Assembly (NCBI GenBank): GCA_947496555.1
Contig: CANMDH010000014.1
Location: forward strand, 1-64,000
Direction: 5' to 3'
From: an uncultured Aquimarina sp.
GTDB taxonomy: Bacteria; Bacteroidota; Bacteroidia; Flavobacteriales; Flavobacteriaceae
DNA: 64,000 nucleotides
Shown: one piece after another, positions 55,779 through 64,000 of the stretch
How positions within the stretch are numbered: position 1 is the stretch's first letter
Layout of the letters: every line of letters begins with the position of its first letter
The notes under the pieces: generated by a model
Databases searched by the model: none
What the model was told of the DNA's origin: nothing
The model's input: only the letters and a program-made list of their open reading frames with translations
Translations under genes and position numbers: made by a program

Positions 55779-55804
55779 AAAAACCTGTCTGTAGACGGGT
55801 TTTT
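55779..55804 (+). terminator. Terminator of the ferredoxin gene
   Basis: AAAAACCTGTC pairs with GACGGGTTTTT around a TGTA loop, with one G-U pair, followed by more T. It is well placed after the stop. Confidence 0.88.
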
Positions 55805-55828
55805 TTATGGTCGTTTTTTAAATTTTAG

Positions 55829-55836
55829 TATTTTCG
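55829..55836 (+). promoter_or_regulatory. Putative -7 element (TATTTTCG) of the barrel gene
   Basis: TATTTTCG lies 34 bases before the ATG at 55871. No clear -33. Confidence 0.4.
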
Positions 55837-55870
55837 CTATCAATACAACCTCAAATCAAAACATGAAATT

Positions 55871-56473
55871 ATGAAAAAAATTATCTTTTTTACTTTATTA
55901 GCTGTGCTTACTACGTCTTCTTATGCACAGTACCGATGGGAAGTCTCGGCAGGTGCAACTTTTTCTGATCTAAGTCTAGATAATATAGAAACAGATAGAG
56001 GGACTGGATTTTTTGTCAATGCAGGATACGGTTATGTTATGGGAGTAAGAGCTAAAACAAGTATTGTTTTCTCATTAGACCTTTTACAACGTAATAGTGA
56101 AATTGAAAATATTGGAGATCTTGAAATTCTTCAGGTGGGTATTACTCCTAAATTTAGATACCTTTTTGGAGCGGGAAAAGATAGGTTTCGAGCTTTTATA
56201 AATGCTGGACCTTCTTTTAGAGTAAATGCAAATGTCGAGATTGCTAATATAGAGGTAGATTCTGATGATTATGAGAACGTAGTTATTGGTGGGGTATATG
56301 GTGCTGGTTTCTCGCAAATGATAGGAGAAATGTTTGATGTGATGGTCGAAGTAGGAGCCATGAACGATTTTGTTGATAATTTTAATGATGAGTTTATAAC
56401 CGGTGGAAGCAAATTTTTTGACTTTTACGCAAGAGTAGGAATTCGATTTAGAATTTATGATGCCAGACGTTAA
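55871..56473 (+). CDS. Outer-membrane beta-barrel protein
   Basis: 200 residues with a signal peptide (IIFFTLLAVLTTSSYAQ). Alternating strands (YRWEVSAGATFSDLSL, GFFVNAGYGYVMGVRAK, FYARVGIRFRIYDARR) fit an eight-strand barrel. It ends without the usual terminal aromatic residue. Function unknown. It is flanked by terminators on both sides, so it is monocistronic. Confidence 0.82.
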   Translation: MKKIIFFTLLAVLTTSSYAQYRWEVSAGATFSDLSLDNIETDRGTGFFVNAGYGYVMGVRAKTSIVFSLDLLQRNSEIENIGDLEILQVGITPKFRYLFGAGKDRFRAFINAGPSFRVNANVEIANIEVDSDDYENVVIGGVYGAGFSQMIGEMFDVMVEVGAMNDFVDNFNDEFITGGSKFFDFYARVGIRFRIYDARR

Positions 56474-56497
56474 AATATTGTAGATAATATAATTAAG

Positions 56498-56520
56498 ATC
56501 CTGCTTCGGCAGGATTTTTT
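56498..56520 (+). terminator. Terminator of the barrel gene
   Basis: ATCCTGC-TTCG-GCAGGAT followed by TTTTT: a UUCG tetraloop hairpin 25 bases past the stop. Confidence 0.92.
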
Positions 56521-56575
56521 ATGCAATTGATTTTAATTTTTTGTAAATTAGTTACTTACAATAGGGAATCGCAAC

Positions 56576-57445
56576 ATGCCAAACTGGGGATACATAGCAA
56601 TTATCGTTTTTGCAGTATATATTATTGCTAGCATTGCCTTGTACTATCTACAAGAGTATTTCATATTTAAACCGGAGAAACTCGATAAAGATTTTGAATT
56701 TCATTATAAAAATCAGGTTGTAGAAGAATATAATCTCGAAACCAGAGATGGTGCGATACTTAATGGGCTTCATTTTATGGTCGAAAACCCTAAAGGTGTC
56801 GTGTTGTACCTTAAAGGAAATTCTAAAAGTATTAAGGGATGGGGAAAGTTTGCGGTGGATTTTACCAGACACGGTTATGATGTCTTTATGCTTGATTATA
56901 GGGGGTTTGGAAAAAGTACAGGCAGACGCTCTTTTAAAGCTATTAAAAGAGACCTTCAGTTTGTCTATAACAGGATTAGGGATAAGGTAGATGAAAAACA
57001 TATTATCTTATACGGAAGATCTATGGGGTCTGGTTTTGCAGCAAAATTAGCCTCGATTAATAACCCAAGAATGTTAATCCTAGACGCTCCATATTATAGC
57101 TTAAGTAAGGTAGCAGGAAAATTTATTCCGTTTATGCCAGTATCTTTGATCATGCGTTATCCAATCCCAACCTACAAATGGCTTAAATATGTAAACTGTC
57201 CCATTCATATCATTCATGGAACCCATGACAGATTAATTCCTTTTAAATCTAGTGTTAAGCTTTCTAAAATAAGACCAAAACTTACTCGTCTTTATACGGT
57301 TATTGGTGGAGGTCATAAAAACCTGAATAATTTTGAGTCCTACCATAAGATGCTAGGTGAGATTATTAATTCTAGATTAAAACGGTTGGATCTTTCTAAT
57401 ACAAGTATAGGAGTTCTCCATTCTTCAAAAAAGGTCAATGCCTAA
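56576..57445 (+). CDS. Membrane-anchored alpha/beta hydrolase, paralogue 1
   Basis: 289 residues. A membrane helix (IAIIVFAVYIIASIALYYLQ) is followed by an alpha/beta hydrolase domain with nucleophile S149 in YGRSMGSG, D218 in GTHDRL and H247 in GGGHKNL. The usual oxyanion HG is K80-G81 in LYLKGNS, whereas the neighbour has HG. It overlaps the next gene by 8 bases, so they are cotranslated. The substrate is unknown; the family includes serine peptidases and lipases acting at the membrane. Confidence 0.85.
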   Translation: MPNWGYIAIIVFAVYIIASIALYYLQEYFIFKPEKLDKDFEFHYKNQVVEEYNLETRDGAILNGLHFMVENPKGVVLYLKGNSKSIKGWGKFAVDFTRHGYDVFMLDYRGFGKSTGRRSFKAIKRDLQFVYNRIRDKVDEKHIILYGRSMGSGFAAKLASINNPRMLILDAPYYSLSKVAGKFIPFMPVSLIMRYPIPTYKWLKYVNCPIHIIHGTHDRLIPFKSSVKLSKIRPKLTRLYTVIGGGHKNLNNFESYHKMLGEIINSRLKRLDLSNTSIGVLHSSKKVNA

Positions 57446-58253
57446 ATTAAAAAAAATAGTAGGTTTTGGTTTTTTTGCCGGTTTGTTTTATAGTGTCATT
57501 ATCATCATACTTTATATTTTCCAGGAGAATATTCTTTTTCAACCAGAAGAATTACCCGATGATTATGTATTTCAGTTCGACCATACTTTTGAGGAATTTT
57601 TTATAGAAACTGAAGAAGGTATCTGTCTTAATGCGTTACATTTTACTAATGAAAATCCCAGGGGAGTTATTTTATATTTTCATGGAAATAGAGGAAGCCT
57701 TAGAAGATGGGGAGAGATTGTTTTGTTCTTTGCCAAAAAGCAGTACGATGTGGTTGTAATGGATTATCGGGGTTATGGCAAAAGTAAAGGGAAGATCACA
57801 GAGAAAAATCTGTATGAGGATGCGCAGTTATTTTATAACCATATTCTGAAATATTATCCAGAAGATCAAATAACCGTATATGGAAGATCTATAGGAACAG
57901 GGATTGCAGTAAAAGTGGCATCCCAAAATCAACCTTGCAATCTAATATTGGAAACACCGTATTATGATATTAAGGACATTGTAGAAAGTTGGATACCGCA
58001 TTTCCCTACAAATACACTTCTTCGTTACAAGATACCTTCTGGTAGTTTTATACAAGAGGTGACCTGTACGGTGACCATTTTTCATGGTACAGCCGATGGA
58101 GTAGTGCCCTATAAAACAGGAGAAAGGTTATTTAAAAGTATACCCAATTCTAATAAAGAAATGATCACTATCCAAGGAGGATCTCATAATGACTTAATCG
58201 AATTTAAAAGCTACCTTACTACAATCGATAAGGTTTTACAAAACGATGGTTAA
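57438..58253 (+). CDS. Membrane-anchored alpha/beta hydrolase, paralogue 2
   Basis: 271 residues. An N-terminal helix (FGFFAGLFYSVIIIILYIF) precedes the hydrolase domain, with HG at 82-83 in LYFHGNRGS, nucleophile S151 in YGRSIGTG, D220 in GTADGVV and H250 in GGSHNDL. It resembles the preceding gene throughout and probably arose by duplication. The two start codons and stops overlap, so expression is coupled. Substrate unknown. Confidence 0.85.
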   Translation: MPKLKKIVGFGFFAGLFYSVIIIILYIFQENILFQPEELPDDYVFQFDHTFEEFFIETEEGICLNALHFTNENPRGVILYFHGNRGSLRRWGEIVLFFAKKQYDVVVMDYRGYGKSKGKITEKNLYEDAQLFYNHILKYYPEDQITVYGRSIGTGIAVKVASQNQPCNLILETPYYDIKDIVESWIPHFPTNTLLRYKIPSGSFIQEVTCTVTIFHGTADGVVPYKTGERLFKSIPNSNKEMITIQGGSHNDLIEFKSYLTTIDKVLQNDG

Positions 58254-58280
58254 AAACTATTCAGAACAAGTAAGGGTTAC

Positions 58281-58643
58281 TTAATAAGAATTTAGCGCAT
58301 CTCTATATTCTCTTAAATCAGCAATATTTGTCTTGTTATTAAGGCTTTTGGTAAGTGAAATCAGATACTTAAGACTTTCAACAGGGTCAACATTTTCTTT
58401 GGTTATATTGGGTGATTCTTCATCTACTGGCTCATCATCAGGTATCGGGATGAGAAAAGAATCATTTTCTTCAATGTGCTCATAGGTAAACCTTAAAACC
58501 TTTACAACCAAAGGAACCTTTTGCTCTAAGGCGTATTCCCTCAATTTCTTTAGGTCGTCTATTAATGTATCTGTATTTATGCCTTTTTTGTCAAGGTCTG
58601 CTAGAATTTTATCAATTAACTTGATGGCCTTTTTATTTTCCAA
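58281..58643 (-). CDS. Conserved hypothetical protein
   Basis: 120 residues, helical and charged, without signal peptide. IKLIDKILADLDKKGINTDTLIDDLKKLREYALEQ and the C-terminal LREYRDALNSY give two helices separated by an acidic linker (PDDEPVDEES). I do not recognise the family; it may be a cytoplasmic scaffold-like protein. It is convergent with the hydrolase pair, with 27 bases between stops. Confidence 0.65.
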   Translation of the reverse strand: MENKKAIKLIDKILADLDKKGINTDTLIDDLKKLREYALEQKVPLVVKVLRFTYEHIEENDSFLIPIPDDEPVDEESPNITKENVDPVESLKYLISLTKSLNNKTNIADLREYRDALNSY

Positions 58644-59004
58644 AGGAGTAAAATTATGTAATGGGTTAAATAATAATCACTGCAAATTTAATTTTTTCCT
58701 GAATTATGACCCTATCAATTACTATTATTTATTTAAAAGAATATATTTTTTTCGCTTTACAATTATTTAACAAACAAACAAAAATTACTTTAATTATTTG
58801 ATAATCAATATTTTAATTTGTTTTATTTAAACAAATACTACTATTCCTGCTAAAGTTTGAGGTAAAACCGTAACCTAATATGCCTCAATCCTTTTTATCT
58901 TTGAAAAGTATTCCAATTACAATTTTTCCCTTACTTTTTTTGTTTTCCCCAACACTTACCTCCTTAATCCTAAGGAGGTAAGTTCTTCTTTATACTATCC
59001 GTAA
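58644..59004. other. 361-base intergenic region with a hairpin
   Basis: No coding frame is convincing here. It holds a TATCTTTG sequence at 58896-58903 that could be a plus-strand -7 element and a 13-bp hairpin at 58954-58983. A short plus-strand RNA of about 80 bases is possible. Otherwise I see nothing. Confidence 0.5.
58954..58983 (+). terminator. 13-bp hairpin containing a Shine-Dalgarno-like sequence
   Basis: ACTTACCTCCTTA (58954-58966) pairs with TAAGGAGGTAAGT (58971-58983) over ATCC, and the plus strand continues TCTTCTTT. It could end a plus-strand RNA or form a stem after the minus gene at 59005-59883. The role is not settled. Confidence 0.55.
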
Positions 59005-59883
59005 TTAGAATAAATTTAAAATTTGACCTTCATTTTCTTTGCGAATGGTAATCAAGAGTTTTCTAAACCCTAAAGAATTTACTTTATATACTTTGGTGCC
59101 TGTAGTCCAGTTTTCTTTTTTTATGGCCTGTGGCATCATAGGAAATCCGTACCCAAACCCGGATCCATCTGGTTTTGGCCCAACAACGAAGAAGTGATTT
59201 CTGGAAGAAGAATTATTTTTTATTTTAAACCTAATGTATTGGATGGTATCGTCTATAACCTGGTTCGATTTTGAAATTGTTCTTTTGCTATCTCCTTTTA
59301 ATTGTTTTGGTGTATTTACTGCTATAAGCTTTGCTTCTTTGTTTAATGTAGAGTTAAGCGTTCCTGTAACATTTACCTTGGCAGTTCCCCAACTCCATAT
59401 GTTGATGATAGCATTTTTAGCGATCAAACGGGAGGCATCTACTTCACCCACCTCAGAACCTATACTTAAATTTTCAGTTTTCCCTTTGGCTACTATTGTT
59501 CCTACCAGAGCCATTAATCTTATTTGGCTGTTATCTATATTAATAACCTTCGTGCTTTCATGCGTTCCTTGTTCTACTGCTTTTAGATTTGGTGCCCCTA
59601 TAATTAACTTCACTTTTTGCGAAGGTTGTATCCATTCCTTTTGATCAATAGTAAGCGTTCGATTGGTAACGTCTCTTTCGATTAAATCAAATAAATTAGT
59701 ATCTGTTGTTATGGTTATACTTTCCTCTAGAGAAGTATCAATTATAACTTCTGCATAGAAATTGATTTTAATCGTTTCTACTTGATCAATATTAAATGTT
59801 CTGGTTTCAATTTCCTTGTTACCTTTAATTTGTGCGGTGGTAGTTATGCTCCATAAGAAGAATATAATTTTTATAGTTTTCAT
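59005..59883 (-). CDS. Secreted DUF2807/GIN-domain-like protein
   Basis: 292 residues with a signal peptide (IKIIFFLWSITTTAQ). The mature part has regular beta repeats (VETIKINFYAEVIIDTSLEESITITTD, VKLIIGAPNLKAVEQGTHESTKVI), the right-handed helix pattern of the head-GIN DUF2807 family. The C-terminal part is less typical. Function unknown. It lies 47 bases past the DoxX gene on the same strand. Confidence 0.75.
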   Translation of the reverse strand: MKTIKIIFFLWSITTTAQIKGNKEIETRTFNIDQVETIKINFYAEVIIDTSLEESITITTDTNLFDLIERDVTNRTLTIDQKEWIQPSQKVKLIIGAPNLKAVEQGTHESTKVINIDNSQIRLMALVGTIVAKGKTENLSIGSEVGEVDASRLIAKNAIINIWSWGTAKVNVTGTLNSTLNKEAKLIAVNTPKQLKGDSKRTISKSNQVIDDTIQYIRFKIKNNSSSRNHFFVVGPKPDGSGFGYGFPMMPQAIKKENWTTGTKVYKVNSLGFRKLLITIRKENEGQILNLF

Positions 59884-59930
59884 GTTATATTTTTATAGTT
59901 GTTTAAATAGAGAAGAAGTAATACGAAGTT

Positions 59931-60455
59931 TTAAATAAGACCCAAATCAGATACTTTTACTTTTGAAAGAAGCCATTTCTTGGCGATCAAATAATCTAAT
60001 CCGAATCTTCCAGAACCCAGAACCAGGTTATAGATTGATAGCCATAGGAAACCCATTGCGGGAAGCATTCCCCATAATCCATCGTTCCATTTCTGAAAAA
60101 ATATAGCCACAAGCATTGTGCACATAATAAAAAATGAAGCTATTCTGGTTTTTAAACCTAATGCAAGAAACATCCCGCCAATAGCTTCACTTGCTGCTCC
60201 CATCCAGGCAAAAAACACAGGGAACGTAACAAAAATTCCTCCGTACTCTGCAATATCTTTTGGGAACCAGTCTACAACTTCAAAAAGTGATAAGTCCTGT
60301 GCTCCATTGGGACTCCACGGTACTCCAAATTTACTACCGCCAAAATTTACTGCCAGAAAGTATCCGCAGGCTATTCTAGGTAGCGCAAATAATAGATCTG
60401 TATACCAGTATTTCATGGTTATCGGAGAGATAATTTTTTTCAATGCATTTTTCAT
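59931..60455 (-). CDS. DoxX family membrane protein
   Basis: 174 residues with four membrane helices (LLFALPRIACGYFLAVNFGG, GIFVTFPVFFAWMGAASEAIGGMFLALGL, IASFFIMCTMLVAIFF, MLPAMGFLWLSIYNLVLGSG). The GGMFLALGLKTRIAS segment is the DoxX signature. The family has been linked to redox or sulfur metabolism, but the role here is unknown. It lies upstream of the DUF2807-like gene. Confidence 0.88.
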   Translation of the reverse strand: MKNALKKIISPITMKYWYTDLLFALPRIACGYFLAVNFGGSKFGVPWSPNGAQDLSLFEVVDWFPKDIAEYGGIFVTFPVFFAWMGAASEAIGGMFLALGLKTRIASFFIMCTMLVAIFFQKWNDGLWGMLPAMGFLWLSIYNLVLGSGRFGLDYLIAKKWLLSKVKVSDLGLI

Positions 60456-60522
60456 GGTTTGACTTTTTTATTATTGAACTGTCCAAAAGTCAGAAACTAG
60501 TATCATTGTTTCGCCCCAAAAC

Positions 60523-60564
60523 AAAATAAGACGGCTCAAATTATAATCTGAGCCGTCTTATTTT
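60523..60564. terminator. Bidirectional terminator
   Basis: A 16-bp perfect stem, AAAATAAGACGGCTCA (60523-60538) with its complement at 60549-60564, over a 10-base loop. It separates the GH13 gene from the DoxX gene downstream on the minus strand. Confidence 0.92.
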
Positions 60565-60588
60565 ACTAGATATGGGGTATCTTAATCT

Positions 60589-62295
60589 CTACTTTTTGAC
60601 TGCAAGTAAGGCAATGTAAAAGTTTGAATTGAAACTTATTTCATTCTTTACTACAGTCGCTTCTTCGTTAGAATAATGATCAACCAAAATAGTACCCTCG
60701 GGAAAGACTGAGTTTACTTTTATTGTCTTTTGTCCTTTGGGCAGATCTAATCCAACAATCACTTTATCGGTGTATCCATCTTTTTGATAGTTTCTTGAGA
60801 AAACATACGGAGATTTTGATATCATCTTATGAGTTCCTGCTCCAACAGATGGGTGGTCTTTTCTAAATGTTCCTAGTTTTTGCCAATGACCTAGCAGCGT
60901 TTTGGTTTCTTCATTGTCCATGGCATCCCAGTTCATATTTGACCTTAGAGTTGCATCACCCTCTGTGTCTTCAATAATGAGGGGTCTTGCTGTTTCATCT
61001 CCATAATATATTTGAGAAATACCAGGCGTCAATAAAAGTTTGGTGGCAGATTCGTACGTTTTGCTACGATCTTTATCAAAAGGATCGTCATCGTCATGAG
61101 AACTTATATAATTCATAACACTTTTTCCGGATAGGTTGGTGCTCAAAATCTTATTGTATTTACGAAACAATTTCTCATAATTATTTTGAGCGGCATCGTA
61201 TTTAAACTGAAAATTAATAAGATTATCAAATCCATTAGCAAAATAATCAACTTTCCGATCTCCAAAATCATAATAGCGTTTCCCGTCAATTCCATAGCCA
61301 TACAATTCTCCAAGCACATAAAATTCATTGTCATCAAGTACTTTATCAGGATTTTTAGATTTCCATTCGGCAAAGGCAAGTTTTGCCTGCTCTGCAAGCA
61401 CACTCCATGCACCTTCTTCAACATGCTTAACAGTATCTATACGGTAACCGTCGATTCCTAATTCCCGAACATAATCGGTAAGCCATTTGATGATATAGTT
61501 CTTAGGAGATTTTTTTAATCCTGTTTTGGTAAAGAATATGTCAAGTTCTGCTAATTCTATTTCTAATCTGCCTTCAGCTTTCCACTTGTCTAAAAGTACT
61601 TTGGGTAGTTCTACTTCTTCGTCACTTTCTGTTTTTATATCGGGTAAGTTTTTAACCAAGGTACAAGTTACTGCGGTTTCATAATCCTTATAAGTACATT
61701 GTGGTTCGGTGCGCACCCAATTATCAGGCCATACCGGATCTTTTTCAGTTACCGGTCCAGTGTGGTTAAGCACAACATCCATAAGGATGCGGATGCCATT
61801 TTTATGAGCAACTTCTATTAATTGTTTCAGATCTTCATAAGTCCCATAATTTGGATCAATTTTAGTCCAATCTTTGGCCCAATATCCGTGAAATGCATAA
61901 GTGTTTCCGGTACCTTCGTCGACACTATCATGAATTTGTTCTACAGCTGGGTTAAACCAAATTGCATCTACACCGAGTTTCTCAAAGTAACCTTCCTCAA
62001 TTTTCTGGATAATACCTTTTAAATCTCCGCCTTCAAATCCTCTAAGTATTCCAGTTTTTTTTGTCCGATCTAAAACATTGTCATTTGTAATATCTCCGTT
62101 ATTGAATCTGTCGGTAAGAAGGAAATATACATTTGCAGCTTCCCAAATAAAGGGCTTTTCCTTGTTAGTAGTTGTTTCTACATTATCATTTGTAGTGATT
62201 TCTGAAGTAGTTTTTCCCTCCTTTTCTGAATTACCTTTACACCCTACAATTATACATAGCAGTACTATTATGGTAATTTTTATAAAATTCTTCAT
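60589..62295 (-). CDS. Alpha-amylase family (GH13) lipoprotein
   Basis: 568 residues. Lipobox IIVGC gives lipidation at C19. The four GH13 regions are DVVLNH, GYRIDTVKHV (catalytic aspartate), YVLGELYGY (catalytic glutamate) and ISSHDDDDP (transition-state aspartate). An insertion after region I (residues 180-260) with three cysteines (PQCTYKDYETAVTC) may bridge. Envelope location and size fit hydrolysis of alpha-glucans. No SusC/SusD genes are adjacent. It lies downstream of the AraC-type regulator on the same strand, which might control it. Confidence 0.92.
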   Translation of the reverse strand: MKNFIKITIIVLLCIIVGCKGNSEKEGKTTSEITTNDNVETTTNKEKPFIWEAANVYFLLTDRFNNGDITNDNVLDRTKKTGILRGFEGGDLKGIIQKIEEGYFEKLGVDAIWFNPAVEQIHDSVDEGTGNTYAFHGYWAKDWTKIDPNYGTYEDLKQLIEVAHKNGIRILMDVVLNHTGPVTEKDPVWPDNWVRTEPQCTYKDYETAVTCTLVKNLPDIKTESDEEVELPKVLLDKWKAEGRLEIELAELDIFFTKTGLKKSPKNYIIKWLTDYVRELGIDGYRIDTVKHVEEGAWSVLAEQAKLAFAEWKSKNPDKVLDDNEFYVLGELYGYGIDGKRYYDFGDRKVDYFANGFDNLINFQFKYDAAQNNYEKLFRKYNKILSTNLSGKSVMNYISSHDDDDPFDKDRSKTYESATKLLLTPGISQIYYGDETARPLIIEDTEGDATLRSNMNWDAMDNEETKTLLGHWQKLGTFRKDHPSVGAGTHKMISKSPYVFSRNYQKDGYTDKVIVGLDLPKGQKTIKVNSVFPEGTILVDHYSNEEATVVKNEISFNSNFYIALLAVKK

Positions 62296-62383
62296 AAGTA
62301 TTTAGTGGTTTAAAAAACGCTAATCTATAAAAACTAAAGTAAAAATTACAAAAAGCTGAATTGCGAAATTCATAAAATTATTC

Positions 62384-63574
62384 CTATTCAGTTTTATTAT
62401 GTATTTGAAGGTATTGTGAAGGAGACATGTTGGTAAGCTTCTTAAAAACTCTGTTAAACGTGGCTTTGCTGTTGAAACCACATTCATGAGCAATACCTAA
62501 AAGGGATAAATGTTTTTGTTTCCCTTCTTCCAGCATATTTTGTACGGCCATTACTCGATAGGAATTTATAAAATCATTAAAGTTCTTCTGAAAACCACTA
62601 TTAATAGTATCAGAAAGCTCAGGGACTTGGATTTTAAGCATTTTCGACAACTCGGTCAAGTTTAAATCAGGGTCTAGAAAGGGTTTTTCTTGATTCATAA
62701 AATCTTCGATCTGTGCTTTACGTTGAAGTAATTCTTTATGGGATTTTTTAGGAGTAGTCTTTATACTTTTCCTTTGATCTATATTAAAATCAAGACTATT
62801 AAGTTTATTGGTGTCCGTAAAATATCCTTTAATACCAATATAAATAATGGCTACTGCCGAAAAAAACTGAAACCACCAACGTTGTGTCCAATGTAAATCA
62901 ATAATAAGGTCGCCTATAACACTTTGAAAAACGCTGTAAAGGAATAAGAAAGAGTATATAAATAAGAAATTACGCATCCAATTAAGTTCTAACTTATAGG
63001 TGTTTGAGAAAAAATGTTGAATCTTGTTTTTGTAGTTATAGTACAATTGAAAAGTAAATGCTAGGTATAACAACATTTGTAGATTTTCTACGATTCCAAT
63101 CAGAGGTTGTATGTACTTTTGATCCAGATTAATTTTAAGGTATCCATTTTGGGTTTCTGCAAATCCTGGTTGACCTGCATCATAAATGAAAATGATAATT
63201 TTATAAACTACAAAGATCAATACTGGAACGAAATGTAAAAAGTCCTTTTTTCTGAATTTGAAATTGGAACTGGTAATTGCCTTTACATAAAAGTATAGCA
63301 ATGGTCCAACCGCTAGGCTTAAAGCAATTAACCAATAATTTATTTTGGTGTTTCGGTAGGTGTCATACCAGTCCATAAAACCAATAGTATATGTGGTCCT
63401 GTGATACCCTGTAATAAAAATCAATAAAGCCAAAATTAAAGCCGGAACATATTTTTTCTGAGAATATCGTTGAAGTAATAAAAAGGCAAATATAAACGCC
63501 TGCAAAACTAACAACAACAGCGGCGTGCTATATAAATTAAAAGAAGGAAACTCGAATAGTACTATATGCTGCAT
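62384..63574 (-). CDS. AraC-family regulator with membrane-bound N-terminus
   Basis: 396 residues. The N-terminal 230 residues have about seven membrane helices (LLLLVLQAFIFAFLLLQ, LALSLAVGPLLYFYVKAI-like stretches and more), and the C-terminal 110 form an AraC DNA-binding domain (LSLLGIAHECGFNSKATFNRVFKKLTNMSPSQYLQ). This 7TM-AraC layout is common in flavobacteria and suggests membrane sensing. The GH13 gene lies 88 bases downstream in the same direction. The signal is unknown. Confidence 0.9.
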   Translation of the reverse strand: MQHIVLFEFPSFNLYSTPLLLLVLQAFIFAFLLLQRYSQKKYVPALILALLIFITGYHRTTYTIGFMDWYDTYRNTKINYWLIALSLAVGPLLYFYVKAITSSNFKFRKKDFLHFVPVLIFVVYKIIIFIYDAGQPGFAETQNGYLKINLDQKYIQPLIGIVENLQMLLYLAFTFQLYYNYKNKIQHFFSNTYKLELNWMRNFLFIYSFLFLYSVFQSVIGDLIIDLHWTQRWWFQFFSAVAIIYIGIKGYFTDTNKLNSLDFNIDQRKSIKTTPKKSHKELLQRKAQIEDFMNQEKPFLDPDLNLTELSKMLKIQVPELSDTINSGFQKNFNDFINSYRVMAVQNMLEEGKQKHLSLLGIAHECGFNSKATFNRVFKKLTNMSPSQYLQIHNKTE

Positions 63575-63658
63575 ATTGCTAAGGTAAGAATTGAAAGAAT
63601 TAATTTTTATTTTTTTTTAATTCAAAATGATGTTCCTTTGAATTCAAAATCATCTTAC

Positions 63659-64000
63659 ATGAATAAAATAACGGCTTGGATCTCTGCGGCACGTTTACGT
63701 ACATTACCATTATCGGTTTCGGGGATTATTGTTGGATCGGCTTTGGGGCATAAGAGCTTTATAAACACCTCTGTCTTTTGGTTAGCTATTGCTACCACTC
63801 TGGGGTTGCAAATACTATCTAATTTTGCAAATGATTATGGTGATGGTGTTAAGGGAACTGATAACGAAGATAGAATAGGACCAACCAGGGCGTTACAAAG
63901 CGGTGTTATATCTAAAAATGAGATGAAAATAGGGATAATTTTAACTTCTTTATTAACCTTGGCATTTGCAGTTATTTTGATATATACTGCTTTTGGAAAA
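63659..64000 (+). CDS. menA: 1,4-dihydroxy-2-naphthoate polyprenyltransferase, 5' part
   Basis: The first 114 codons, from ATG 63659 to the end of the window. The protein begins with ISAARLRTLPLSVSGIIVGSALG and has the prenyl-diphosphate-binding motif NFANDYGDGVKGTDNED, followed by RIGPTRALQ, as in MenA. It attaches a prenyl chain to the quinone head in menaquinone synthesis, in the inner membrane. The gene is cut by the window edge. It is divergent from the AraC regulator gene with 84 bases between starts. Confidence 0.92.
   Translation, partial: MNKITAWISAARLRTLPLSVSGIIVGSALGHKSFINTSVFWLAIATTLGLQILSNFANDYGDGVKGTDNEDRIGPTRALQSGVISKNEMKIGIILTSLLTLAFAVILIYTAFGK

Overview
The window looks like chromosome of a marine-type Bacteroidota, most likely family Flavobacteriaceae. 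The reasons are an AT-rich sequence, many lipoproteins and PorT-type barrels, families largely confined to the phylum (DUF4834, DUF6146, DUF5916, TIGR02757, BatA-type proteins, dual-action HEIGH peptidase), and promoters of the Bacteroidota form TTG-N19-22-TAnnTTTG close to start codons. The genus cannot be fixed from the sequence; an Aquimarina-like organism is a guess. I see no rRNA, tRNA, CRISPR array, prophage or intact insertion sequence.

Layout. 0.3-5 kb: an alpha-oxoamine synthase (sphingolipid/sulfonolipid type), a small Cys-rich peptide with a double-glycine leader, a GNAT-like protein, an outer-membrane barrel with a long charged tail, and a DUF4834 protein. 5.5-10.7 kb: a surface-polysaccharide block of YfhO-type membrane protein, group 4 glycosyltransferase and Wzx-like flippase. 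10.8-14.2 kb: two secreted Tyr-rich repeat proteins flanking an amidohydrolase. 14.4-21 kb: uvrA, an ECF sigma factor with a 48-aa companion, an Fe-S-less nth, bcp, and a conserved hypothetical. 21-29.7 kb: metallo-beta-lactamase-fold hydrolase, GH31 lipoprotein, cyclase lipoprotein, HEIGH metallopeptidase and hypotheticals. 30-31.8 kb: a LytS/LytTR two-component pair. 31.8-37.2 kb: a minus-strand run of esterase, Tic20-like membrane protein, dihydroorotase-like protein with lost zinc ligands, BatA-type protein and YitT protein, with a possible MITE between the last two. 37-48.5 kb: a barrel protein, FAD oxidoreductase, GAF histidine kinase, di-haem peroxidase plus PhoX-like lipoprotein pair, TIGR02757 protein, LolD-like ATPase and DUF5916 protein. 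48.7-55.8 kb: msrA, folE, small membrane proteins, serA, serC, a LuxC-like acyl-CoA reductase and a divergent ferredoxin. 55.9-64 kb: a barrel protein, two overlapping alpha/beta hydrolases, a DUF2807-like protein, DoxX, a GH13 lipoprotein, a membrane-anchored AraC regulator and the start of menA, which runs off the window.

Most genes are conserved housekeeping or envelope functions in short operons separated by clear hairpin terminators. The most unusual signal is at 10.8-14.2 kb. Two secreted paralogues share four 16-residue Tyr repeats, a TTGGCAC-N5-TTGA sigma-54-like promoter at nearly the same place, and a similar 3' untranslated region, yet one ends in a long basic Arg/Ser tail and the other in an acidic Asp tail. 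Other points are the GG-leader Cys-rich peptide at 1.7 kb, interleaved divergent promoters at 55.38 kb, the 171-bp inverted-repeat element at 36.1 kb, and enzymes missing expected metal ligands.
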